64,000 bases of DNA. Source: JADJLQ01 sp044227925 (GTDB lineage Bacteria > Bacteroidota > Bacteroidia > Chitinophagales > Saprospiraceae). Positions 18,088 to 26,311 of the stretch are shown in pieces. A model generated the notes under the pieces. It was not told where the DNA came from. It saw nothing but the letters and a program-made list of their open reading frames with translations, and did no database searches. The first letter of the stretch is position 1, and each line of letters begins with the position of its first letter. Location: positions 100,594 through 164,593 of the forward strand of contig JBGAVW010000003.1 in NCBI GenBank assembly GCA_044227925.1, in the 5' to 3' direction. Made by a program: the position numbers and the translations under genes.

Positions 18088-19804
18088 AGAGTTGTAAAGC
18101 CTTTGCACAAACCGGTTTAGAACCAGGATTCCAGATTGTAATTTCAAGTTTATTGAATGGCCTGTCGGGACTGATGGTCACCAGGTCAATCCATTTTTCA
18201 TCATTGTCATTTAAAAAGCGGTGCAGTCGAAGAATAGTAGTTTTTACATCCTGCTGATCTAGCTTATATTTTACAACCAACTGGGCCATCTGCCATATAT
18301 CCCATTCTTTCAACCCACTGCGGACCAATGCATGTATTCTTATTTTGCCAGGATTTACAACCCCATCGTACAATACTATATGCCCTGAATTGGATGTGCA
18401 GGTACTGTCCGCATTAAAATCACGATCTGCAGCAACTATTGATTCCGATTCACTTAAGGTCATATATGGCTCGTTGGTGTCTAATAATTTTTGATATTCA
18501 GGGTTATTATCCATTTTGAATAAGGTGTGCCAGAAATAGGTTTTATTCATCATCCCGGCTGCGTAAATCCCACCCCTATGGGCCTGATGAGTAAGCCAAA
18601 GATTATAAAATGCGCATATGCCGATAAAAAAATATAAAATATACTTTAATCGGGGCTGGGAAATTATATCCTTAATCAATACCGCCATGGGAAAAGCCAT
18701 TATTGGATAGTGCTGCACCAGGGCACGCTGACTTAAACTACCTCCATAGGTCCACTCATCCCATGCAAATGTGAGGTATAAGGATAACAAGATAAATAGG
18801 AGGTTTAACCTTTTATTTTGATCTGTTTTTCGCAGAGCATAAAACATCCCTGCCAACGACAAAATCATCACAGGGGTATATACTAACCATCCTGCCCTGT
18901 AACTAAACAAACCTTGTAAAATATGATGACCTTCCAGCCAACTAAAACCAAACTCCTGGTATGAATATACAATCCATTCACCGGCTACATATTTCCAATA
19001 CACGGATTGCACTAAAGGGAAGAACAAAAAACATAGGCAACCTATCAAGAGCCTTTTTTGAGATCTAAGTAAATGATGAATTCTGGAGGTAAGTGATTTT
19101 ATATTGTCGGTCTGCCACCCTATCAATAACAGTATGGAAATAATTTCCGTAGGCCGAATCAAAACCATTAACCCTGTGACAAAACACGATAGATAAAACC
19201 AATGATTTTTATTTGACGAATAAAAATTATCAATTGAATAAAGTAAGATGGCATACAGGGTGAATAAATAATTATGCGACATAGCACCCGTAATCGATGC
19301 ATAGTCAAAGTAATTAGTAGCAAATACAATTATCACCAGTATAAGGGAAGTACTCCATTCATCAAAGAATTTCAATATCCATTTCCTAAAATACCAAAGT
19401 CCGGCAAATGCCCACACTATACTGCCCAATGAAATAAAAAACTGGTACACCCTACTATATCCATCCGCTTCATATCCTAATGGAATTGCTATTGAATGGG
19501 CTATTAAAAAGAAGGGGCTATATAAGATGGCTAATCCAGCGGTATATTTCAATACCTGATTTCCAGATCTATGCTGGTATGCCTGGTACGGGCTACTGCT
19601 GGGATAGTATTTTGCATCGATAGCTGGTTTCCATTTTAGTTCTTTTATATCGCGGTAAATAAAAAGGGCAGGTAGGTACAAATAATAACCGGATACATCC
19701 CAGCTGATTGTTGCTTCTGTACCGGCCATTTTCCATTTTGGATAATAAATAAAAGAAGCATACACCATTAACAGCATGCCGATATATAAAATCCACTTAG
19801 ACAT
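18071..19804 (-). CDS. Polytopic membrane protein, GT-C/ArnT-like glycosyltransferase candidate
   Basis: The product has 577 residues with about ten transmembrane segments through residue 420 and a soluble C-terminal domain of about 150 residues. An early loop carries acidic residues after the first membrane helix (SWDVSGYYLYLPALF). This placement is typical of GT-C glycosyltransferases that use polyprenyl-phosphate sugars, where the loop aspartate is catalytic. I cannot assign a specific donor or acceptor. It overlaps the next gene by 17 bases and starts four bases after the methyltransferase gene ends. Confidence 0.65.
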   Translation of the reverse strand: MSKWILYIGMLLMVYASFIYYPKWKMAGTEATISWDVSGYYLYLPALFIYRDIKELKWKPAIDAKYYPSSSPYQAYQHRSGNQVLKYTAGLAILYSPFFLIAHSIAIPLGYEADGYSRVYQFFISLGSIVWAFAGLWYFRKWILKFFDEWSTSLILVIIVFATNYFDYASITGAMSHNYLFTLYAILLYSIDNFYSSNKNHWFYLSCFVTGLMVLIRPTEIISILLLIGWQTDNIKSLTSRIHHLLRSQKRLLIGCLCFLFFPLVQSVYWKYVAGEWIVYSYQEFGFSWLEGHHILQGLFSYRAGWLVYTPVMILSLAGMFYALRKTDQNKRLNLLFILLSLYLTFAWDEWTYGGSLSQRALVQHYPIMAFPMAVLIKDIISQPRLKYILYFFIGICAFYNLWLTHQAHRGGIYAAGMMNKTYFWHTLFKMDNNPEYQKLLDTNEPYMTLSESESIVAADRDFNADSTCTSNSGHIVLYDGVVNPGKIRIHALVRSGLKEWDIWQMAQLVVKYKLDQQDVKTTILRLHRFLNDNDEKWIDLVTISPDRPFNKLEITIWNPGSKPVCAKALQLYAAKF

Positions 19805-19808
19805 GCAG

Positions 19809-20672
19809 TTACTTTATTTTAAACCAAAATGATCCGCCGTGCTTTTCTATCTGATCTGCATGCGTAATTTTCCGCCATAGTGACTCATTCAATTTTGATT
19901 GACTATTTGAATCCAGATATACGTAATACGCCGGAAAAATCACTTCATACCTATCCTTAGATGAAGTAAGCAGAACAGCAAGCAAATATTCTTCATTGTA
20001 ACCTCGCTGAGCCATCTCAGTTGGATAATCATACGGCAAATAAATATCATGAATACATATATATACCCCCTTAGGTATAATGGGTAATAGCTCAAGAAAA
20101 AAAACGGTCACATCCGAATTGGCCAAAGCTAAATGGGATCCATCAAAAAAGACTACATCACCCGGACAAAGCTCAGAAAACACATCCCAATTAACCATCT
20201 CCTCTAAGGGTTGGCGAATCCATTCATCAGCCAGTTCCTTTATCTCTCGCCTTGGGGTTGGATCTATACACCAAATCTTGGAAGGAAGATTGCAGTGATT
20301 GATAGCAGCACGCATTACAGCGGTACTGTGGCCTGAACCGATTTCCACTATTTTACCAGGGCCGAGTTTTTTTATCATGGCAAATAAACTTACAATATCC
20401 AGTCCGGGTAAAAAATTATTTTTCCAGTACACCGCTTTTCCATCTGTTGAAGAAACGGGGAAATTATTGAATACAGCCACTTCCGCACCTATGGCATCCA
20501 CCAATTCTGCAGAATGTGTATTTGCAGAAGCACATATTTGGACCATTTCCCGGGATATGGGCTTTTTCTGAGAATATCTTGAGATTGCTTTCCATGGATA
20601 ATCCAGTGTAATCACTCTTTCCTGTAAAATCGCTTTTAATGCCTGTATTATCTTCCTTGGATATATCATCAT
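19809..20672 (-). CDS. Class I SAM-dependent methyltransferase
   Basis: This 287-residue protein has the SAM-binding motif I KIVEIGSGHSTAVMRAA (about residues 111-127), followed by CIDPTPR (motif II acidic-type segment) and VVFFDGSH (motif III region), the pattern of the Methyltransf_24-like group. It overlaps the upstream small membrane-protein gene by four bases and lies four bases before the GT-C-like gene. That arrangement suggests methylation of a sugar or lipid-linked intermediate made by its neighbours. Substrate is inference only. Confidence 0.78.
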   Translation of the reverse strand: MMIYPRKIIQALKAILQERVITLDYPWKAISRYSQKKPISREMVQICASANTHSAELVDAIGAEVAVFNNFPVSSTDGKAVYWKNNFLPGLDIVSLFAMIKKLGPGKIVEIGSGHSTAVMRAAINHCNLPSKIWCIDPTPRREIKELADEWIRQPLEEMVNWDVFSELCPGDVVFFDGSHLALANSDVTVFFLELLPIIPKGVYICIHDIYLPYDYPTEMAQRGYNEEYLLAVLLTSSKDRYEVIFPAYYVYLDSNSQSKLNESLWRKITHADQIEKHGGSFWFKIK

Positions 20673-21133
20673 ACTCTGTTTTTATTGTAGGTACGCCAAA
20701 TAGAAATAATCAGCCTAAATGGCAATAAAAAACAGGCTATCATAGTGCCAACACTAAAGAAAATAAATTCACTGGAAATATATTTACTCAATGCCACTTG
20801 TCTCTCTTCAGGAAGATGGATGGTAAGTGATTCTATTCCTCTTTCATCAAGAAATACTGAAAAAAGTCCAAACCTATTGAATGAAAAAATAAAAAGCCAG
20901 ATACACAAGAATATTAGTATCAATTTAATCCAAAGACTTTTAGCAAAAGGAGTACTGGGCAGTAACAATAGCCATCGCAATCCGGTCACACAACAGATAA
21001 TAAAATAAATATTACTTTTCTCAAAGGGAAAACCATATATCTCATGTCTGATAGGCCAGATTACCAAAATTACAAGTACTGCTGTAATTGCCAGCCACAA
21101 TACTTCCGCTAACCAGGCTTTTGAATTTACCAT
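20669..21133 (-). CDS. Small polytopic membrane protein of unknown function
   Basis: This 154-residue protein has four hydrophobic segments at about residues 8-27, 38-57, 68-88 and 115-140, with a polar loop around residues 90-112. It is the first gene of a tight four-gene group (4-base overlap with the methyltransferase gene, then a 4-base gap, then a 17-base overlap). No family is recognised. Its position suggests an accessory role in the same membrane pathway. Confidence 0.7.
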   Translation of the reverse strand: MVNSKAWLAEVLWLAITAVLVILVIWPIRHEIYGFPFEKSNIYFIICCVTGLRWLLLLPSTPFAKSLWIKLILIFLCIWLFIFSFNRFGLFSVFLDERGIESLTIHLPEERQVALSKYISSEFIFFSVGTMIACFLLPFRLIISIWRTYNKNRV

Positions 21134-21161
21134 TTATGGCATGAAGATACTACCAAAAATC

Positions 21162-21195
21162 AAAAAGGCTTGATCACTTCTGCTCAAGCCTTTTT
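21162..21195. terminator. Bidirectional-looking terminator downstream of the repeat lipoprotein gene
   Basis: A perfect 12-bp stem (21162-21173 AAAAAGGCTTGA, 21184-21195 TCAAGCCTTTTT) has a 10-base loop and T-runs on both sides. On the minus strand it ends the transcript of the lipoprotein gene and separates it from the four-gene membrane group. Confidence 0.85.
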
Positions 21196-21243
21196 AAAAA
21201 TTAAAAATTGATATGAAAAATACTCGCTCTATGCTATTGGGTG

Positions 21244-21963
21244 TCAATGGCAACTTTCACGTAGTGCTTTCAGTGCATCCTTATCATTGATTACGGCAGT
21301 ACTGCCATCTGCTTTCGTTACGGTTACCGGGAATACAATCTCTAATTGATGTAGGACGCCATGCTTCCTGCCGTGACCTCTGCCTCCCTTTTTTTCTGCA
21401 TGCAACACTGTTTTTAATTCTGTAACATTCGAGATCGTAATTACTGTACCATCTGCCTTTTTTACAGAAATAGGAAATGCAAAAGTGAAACAGATGGAAT
21501 CGTGTTTTGGAAAGCCTTTGTGATGCAATGAATCTCTATGAAATAAAGAATCCAGCCCTCTTTTTTTACATGCTGCTTTTACATCAGCCAGTTCAGCATC
21601 CGTATTTACCGTAATTAAAGATCCGTCTTCTGCAGTGATCTGTATAGGATATACAAAACCAGGTCTGTCTCTTTTGGTAGTTCCTGTTGCCAAATGCCAG
21701 GCCTTTACTGCTTTTCTCAATGAATCCTGGTTGGTTACTGTTTTAGTGGTGCCATCAGTAAATTTAATGGTTACCGGAAAAATTAAATCGTAACATCCGT
21801 GCCTTCCAAGGTTGCCTCTCTGTTCCAATGCATATATAGTTTCATCTACCGCATTTACGGTAGTATCGTTGGTACTCAGGCTTTCTTTATCGCAAGCCAC
21901 AAAGCCAAGTGTAAAAATCATTGCCGAAAATGCAATGGAAATTGATTTTAAAAAATGCTTATT
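21244..21963 (-). CDS. Lipoprotein with four internal repeats
   Basis: The product is 239 residues from the ATG at 21963 (MNKHFLKSIS). It has a lipoprotein signal with lipobox LGFVAC, so it is anchored in the cell envelope. The mature protein carries four imperfect repeats of about 35 residues with the core F-P-[IV]-x-[IV]-x-x-x-D-G-[ST], then T-[IV] and an acidic Asp/Glu-Leu pair. Repeat cores start at about FPVTIKF, YPIQITA, FPISVKK and FPVTVTK. The linkers are rich in His, Lys and Arg. I know of similar Bacteroidota lipoproteins but no function. A longer frame from 22005 would add 14 residues and spoil the signal. Confidence 0.75.
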   Translation of the reverse strand, partial: NKHFLKSISIAFSAMIFTLGFVACDKESLSTNDTTVNAVDETIYALEQRGNLGRHGCYDLIFPVTIKFTDGTTKTVTNQDSLRKAVKAWHLATGTTKRDRPGFVYPIQITAEDGSLITVNTDAELADVKAACKKRGLDSLFHRDSLHHKGFPKHDSICFTFAFPISVKKADGTVITISNVTELKTVLHAEKKGGRGHGRKHGVLHQLEIVFPVTVTKADGSTAVINDKDALKALRESCH

Positions 21964-22136
21964 CATGGTTATTAAAAAAATATTGGTTATGTAAATTATA
22001 TTCAATAAACGGTGATTTAGAATTGATATTACATATGGTGCACTGCTATAGAGTTAGTTGCATCTTAAATATGATATAATACTGTTAAATAAATTAACCT
22101 GCCAAATTGAAATTTAAATCAATCTGCATTTCAGCA

Positions 22137-23828
22137 TTAATTCAAGGAATAGGTAAGGCCGGCTTGCATGCCAAATGCATTTGTTGCAATCTTTCCAGCT
22201 CTGTCGTTAGTGCGATCAGAAACAGGAACATACAGTTCAGGAGAGATATAAATTTTAAAATCCTTATTTATTGTATACCCGGCAATGAGGTTTACCCTGG
22301 AGTTTAATACTATTTCCTGTGTTTGCCCCAATTTGGATAATTGAGGTTGTTCTATGGGCTTTAAAATATTATTCAGCAATTTTACTTCCGGATTTGAAAC
22401 TGAACTTCTGGCCAATATATCAATGTTTAATCCAAGTCCCGCACCTGCAAAAAAATTGTTTTTTACATATCTATATTGCAAACCCACCGGGACGGTAAGG
22501 TAATTAAGTTCAATTTCCGTCTGTATTTTTAACTCTATCGGTTGATTATCGGTGTAGGATACTCTTTGATCTAATTGCTCGGTCCTGATTACAATATCCG
22601 AACTACCTGCACTGCATTGTAATCTAAACGGAAAATCATGCTCAAAGGGTTTACCTCCGGGTCTTGGTCTTCTGTTTCCAAAAGAAATACTCTGGCTGAT
22701 ATCATTAACTATATCAAAATGTTTAAATCCAATGCCGGTAGAAAAAAATAAATTCTTTGTTATCCCTTTATTCAATGCTAAACCGACCTGCCAGGAATTG
22801 TTTGTTTTAAATTCATTTGTCCCTCGCAGATCTTTACCATATTCATTTTCAATCTTACCTGATTCATAGATGAGTCCTGCAGAAAGTGAAACTTCATCCG
22901 CTACTATCCCATGCCCAGGTACTGGATTGGTGTAAAAAGGATATTTTGTTGAAAACCTGGAATTATCTTTAGTATGGTTTATTTCTTTATTCTCAAATGG
23001 CAAATTAGAAACCAGATAAGGGGCCCGGGATGGCGAATAAGCCACCTCATTAGTTTCTGCATTTTCTTGTGATTCGTTGGTCTTTATTAAATTAGTAAGG
23101 TTGTTGTGAGCTAAAGGGTCGTTATTCTTTTTTACAATGCGCTCCTCTTTACCCTGTATGGAATTTTCAGGTGCAGCATGTATTGAATTATTGGTACTAT
23201 ATAATGGATTCGTTTGATTCGTTTTTAATTTGGACCCATTCGACTTTTTGGTGGAACTATTTTCCGGTTTTGAAATTAAACCTGTAACGGTTTCATTTTT
23301 TTCTATTTTGGTTTTAGTAAGAATACTTGATTTTCCAGACCGATCTGAATCCTTTAAATCGGATTTTATCTTTTGAGTCAAGCCATCGGTATTTAATATT
23401 TCTCCATTTTTAGATTCTATTGACGGGCTACCGGCATCCATTTTAGTGGTCTCCTTGTCTTTGGCCGAATAATCAGCTTCAGAGGTATTCAATTCGTCCA
23501 TTTTTTCTGTATTCAATAGATCCGATTGCCCGGTTTCAGCTCCGGTAGGAGAGGTCATGATTTCATGTTGCAAGGATAAGGCGGCATCCAATTTATTTTT
23601 CAGAGCTCGATTGGTGTAAATTAAATAAGTAAGAGTAGATAAAACTAAGGTAGCAGCAATAGGGTAAAATAGTTTTTTAAAAAAAGATGTAGGTACTGTG
23701 GATACTGTATTGAGTGAATTATCTATCCTGTCCCAAACCTGGTCCGCAGGGTTTTCCTTGTACTGGTTGAATGAGTTTCTTAAAAACTCCTCCAGATTAT
23801 CATCGGGTAATTTTTTTTCCATACTCAT
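22137..23828 (-). CDS. Anti-sigma-like N-terminus fused to outer-membrane-type beta barrel
   Basis: The product has 563 residues. Residues 1-45 are acidic and resemble the cytosolic segment of Bacteroidota anti-sigma-type proteins (NLEEFLRNSFNQYKENPADQVWDRI). One transmembrane helix lies at about 52-71, followed by a long Ser/Thr/Asn/Lys-rich linker (about 75-290). The C-terminal 230 or so residues look like a PorT/OmpW-type eight-strand barrel (VSLSAGLIYESG ... FGMQAGLTYSLN). The gene overlaps the ECF sigma gene by four bases, a standard sigma/regulator arrangement. A protein spanning both membranes would be unusual. The linker is long enough to cross the periplasm, but topology is inference. 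Confidence 0.75.
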   Translation of the reverse strand: MSMEKKLPDDNLEEFLRNSFNQYKENPADQVWDRIDNSLNTVSTVPTSFFKKLFYPIAATLVLSTLTYLIYTNRALKNKLDAALSLQHEIMTSPTGAETGQSDLLNTEKMDELNTSEADYSAKDKETTKMDAGSPSIESKNGEILNTDGLTQKIKSDLKDSDRSGKSSILTKTKIEKNETVTGLISKPENSSTKKSNGSKLKTNQTNPLYSTNNSIHAAPENSIQGKEERIVKKNNDPLAHNNLTNLIKTNESQENAETNEVAYSPSRAPYLVSNLPFENKEINHTKDNSRFSTKYPFYTNPVPGHGIVADEVSLSAGLIYESGKIENEYGKDLRGTNEFKTNNSWQVGLALNKGITKNLFFSTGIGFKHFDIVNDISQSISFGNRRPRPGGKPFEHDFPFRLQCSAGSSDIVIRTEQLDQRVSYTDNQPIELKIQTEIELNYLTVPVGLQYRYVKNNFFAGAGLGLNIDILARSSVSNPEVKLLNNILKPIEQPQLSKLGQTQEIVLNSRVNLIAGYTINKDFKIYISPELYVPVSDRTNDRAGKIATNAFGMQAGLTYSLN

Positions 23829-24358
23829 TCGTTTACATTTAATGATTTAATCAAGACATTTCTTAGATGATCTTTAGCTCTTTTCAACTGTGACTTGGAA
23901 GTACCTGTACTGATGCCCAGAGTCTGCGCAATCTGATCATGTGAATACCCTTCCATAATATATAGGTTCAGAACCGTTCTGAATCCCGTAGGCATCCTTT
24001 GTATTGATTCAATCATCTGTTTAATCAATAGTTCCTTTTCGAAATACTCCTCCTCCATGACTTCATCTTCCGCCTTCCATTGATGATCATCCAAAGACTG
24101 AAAAATATTTTTAGACTGCTTTCTCAAATGCTGAAGGGCCACATTCAATATAACCCTGCGAACCCAACCTTCTATAGGCCCGGCATTTTTATATTGATGA
24201 ATATCTTTAAATACAGTTACAAACCCGTCGTGTAGTATATCTTCAGCATCTTCTTTGGAGTGTGCATAGCGCATACACATACCGTACATCTGCGACTTTA
24301 ATGCAGTGTACAATTCATGCTGCGCTTTGCGCTGTCCGGCTTTACAGCCATCGATCAC
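23825..24358 (-). CDS. ECF-type RNA polymerase sigma factor
   Basis: This 177-residue protein has a sigma-70 region 2 (about residues 8-78, core MRYAHSKEDAEDILHDGFVTVF) and a region 4 helix-turn-helix (about 115-165, LYIMEGYSHDQIAQTLGISTGTSKSQL). That is the layout of extracytoplasmic-function sigma factors. The frame is open upstream only to a stop at 24395-24397 and has no ATG. The GTG at 24358 is the only standard start and gives an unusually short N-terminus. The four-base overlap with the following gene suggests that gene encodes its regulator. The target promoters are unknown. Confidence 0.9.
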   Translation of the reverse strand: MIDGCKAGQRKAQHELYTALKSQMYGMCMRYAHSKEDAEDILHDGFVTVFKDIHQYKNAGPIEGWVRRVILNVALQHLRKQSKNIFQSLDDHQWKAEDEVMEEEYFEKELLIKQMIESIQRMPTGFRTVLNLYIMEGYSHDQIAQTLGISTGTSKSQLKRAKDHLRNVLIKSLNVNE

Positions 24359-24437
24359 TTCCTGGGAGATGATATCCTTTCGTTTTAAGCTTTTTCAATA
24401 AACATGGTGTGGAGTCACCAAAAAGGTTGCATCCGGT

Positions 24438-25154
24438 TCAGACTAAATCCAGCAAGGAATGAACCCCTGGTGGTCTGGAAACGGTAAATCCCTCTCCATA
24501 TTTGACATTGATATATCTGCCATACACCTCGGCTTGTGCGTACTGGTAATCCAGAAATTCTTTGGAAGAAATGGGAGACATCGGTTCTTTTGAATTGGGG
24601 TCAAAAAATTGGGATTTGTAGGTTTTAATTAAATCCATCTTCCCTTCCATATATGGGCTTATGTCTACCACTATGTCCGGATGGAGTGTTTTGTCCTGGA
24701 TGTAATGATAAACAGCCAATGGCCTGTAGGCTGCTTGTTTGGTACGGCCTTCCTTCGTATCTATTTTACGCAACCCAGATAAAAAACATGCTCTTTGAAC
24801 CAGAGCAGCGGCTCTACCGTGATCCGGATGTCTGTCTTCTACTGCATTAGCCAAGACAATTCGAGGTCTCCATTTTCTGATCACACTAATAATCTGTTTG
24901 AATATTTTCGCATTCGGCTCAAAGAAACCATCTCCAATATTTAGAAATTCCCTTGATACAGCTCCCATTTTTTTTGATGCCAGTAAGGCCTCTTTTTTAC
25001 GAATCGTTGCTGTACCACGGGTACCCAATTCTCCATAAGTGAGATCCAATAACGCTACCTTTCTACCGTTAGCTATTTCCTTAAGCAAATATCCACTACA
25101 TGACAATTCTATATCATCAGGATGTACCCCTATTGCTAATATATCTGCATACAT
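24438..25154 (-). CDS. bshB1: Bacillithiol biosynthesis deacetylase BshB1
   Basis: This 238-residue enzyme belongs to the PIG-L-type zinc deacetylases. The motif AIGVHPDDIELSCSG carries the HPDD metal and catalytic residues, GTRGTATIRKKEA and EDRHPDHGRAAALV are the other conserved blocks, and the length and motifs fit BshB1. It removes the acetyl group from N-acetylglucosaminyl-malate to give GlcN-malate, the step before cysteine addition in bacillithiol synthesis. It lies 25 bases downstream of fabH, probably on the same transcript. Its presence means the cell uses bacillithiol and so has a further demand for cysteine, made by the operon at 36-39 kb. Confidence 0.9.
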   Translation of the reverse strand: MYADILAIGVHPDDIELSCSGYLLKEIANGRKVALLDLTYGELGTRGTATIRKKEALLASKKMGAVSREFLNIGDGFFEPNAKIFKQIISVIRKWRPRIVLANAVEDRHPDHGRAAALVQRACFLSGLRKIDTKEGRTKQAAYRPLAVYHYIQDKTLHPDIVVDISPYMEGKMDLIKTYKSQFFDPNSKEPMSPISSKEFLDYQYAQAEVYGRYINVKYGEGFTVSRPPGVHSLLDLV

Positions 25155-25179
25155 AATATTTGTATGTTACTTTAGTATG

Positions 25180-26229
25180 TTACCATTTTAATAATGCAGA
25201 ACCCCAAGTGAATCCACTACCAAAGGCAGCCAGGCAAACAAGATCTCCCTTTTGAATTTTTCCCTCCTGATAAGCTTCATACAATGCTATTGGTATTGAT
25301 GCCGCAGTGGTATTACCATATCTCATAATATTATTGTACACCTGATCGTCTCTCAATCCGAGTTTTTTTTGCACAAATTGACTGATTCTAAGATTAGCCT
25401 GATGGGGGATCAACATATTCAAATCAGATACCTGATATCCATTTGCATCAAGAGCTTCCATGATCACTTCAGGAAATTTGACTACTGCTGTTTTGAAAAC
25501 AGCCTGTCCATCCATATGAGGAAAATAGTCCTGGTCATCAATCATTTTTTGGGTCAAAAAAGCTCCACCAAATTCCTGGTCAGGATATCCAAATCGTTCA
25601 GTGCCTAAGTGTACGCCACCATGACAGCCGGGATTTATATAAGATAAGGTCTCAGCCTGATCACCATTACTATGCAAATGAGTAGACAGTACAAGGCTTT
25701 CGGTATCAGTGGCAGGTTGTAAAACCACAGCTCCGGCTCCATCACCAAATATTACGGTAACATTTCGGCCCCGTGTACTGAAATCCAAGCCTGCACTATG
25801 AAACTCAGCGCCTACCAATAATATGTTTTTATACATACCTGATCTGATAAACTGATCAGCGACAGAAAGTCCGTAAATGAAACCGCTGCATTGGTTGCGT
25901 ATATCCAGGGCGCCAATATCCCTTAACTTTAATTGCCTTTGTAATAAAACCCCACAGCCTGGAAAAAAATAATCGGGACTCAAAGTTGCAAAAATTACAA
26001 AATCAATGTCTTGTGGTGAAATTCCGGCATGCTCCAGAGCCCGTTTTGCTGCTTCGGCTCCCATAGTCGAAGTGGATTCATGATGTTTTTGACCATATCT
26101 TCTTTCTTTGATTCCGGTTCTTTCTTGTATCCATTCATCAGAAGTGTCCATTACCTTGATAAGGTCATTATTGGTGACTTTTTTTTCGGGGAGGTAGATT
26201 CCGATTCCAGCTATTTTAGTCCGAGCCAT
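25180..26229 (-). CDS. fabH: Beta-ketoacyl-ACP synthase III
   Basis: This 349-residue protein condenses an acyl-CoA with malonyl-ACP to begin fatty acid synthesis. The catalytic triad is visible: Cys114 in RNQCSGFIYG, His in IPHQANLRIS, and Asn in RYGNTTAASIP. The N-terminus MARTKIAGIGIYLPEKKVTN and the C-terminal FGSGFTWGSALLKW are typical. Many Bacteroidota carry more than one copy. This one lies directly upstream of bshB1 rather than in a plsX/rpmF cluster, so it could be a secondary FabH or a related enzyme. Confidence 0.92.
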   Translation of the reverse strand: MARTKIAGIGIYLPEKKVTNNDLIKVMDTSDEWIQERTGIKERRYGQKHHESTSTMGAEAAKRALEHAGISPQDIDFVIFATLSPDYFFPGCGVLLQRQLKLRDIGALDIRNQCSGFIYGLSVADQFIRSGMYKNILLVGAEFHSAGLDFSTRGRNVTVIFGDGAGAVVLQPATDTESLVLSTHLHSNGDQAETLSYINPGCHGGVHLGTERFGYPDQEFGGAFLTQKMIDDQDYFPHMDGQAVFKTAVVKFPEVIMEALDANGYQVSDLNMLIPHQANLRISQFVQKKLGLRDDQVYNNIMRYGNTTAASIPIALYEAYQEGKIQKGDLVCLAAFGSGFTWGSALLKW

Positions 26230-26311
26230 AAACTAATTTGAAGTTATTAAGTAATAGTCGAAAGTAATCAAAATATTTCGTAGTGCCATTATTGATAGAG
26301 ATCAGAGATAG

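Noticed and set aside
24388..24405. ATG at 24405 as a start for the ECF sigma factor
   Set aside because: It is in another frame and meets a stop after six codons.
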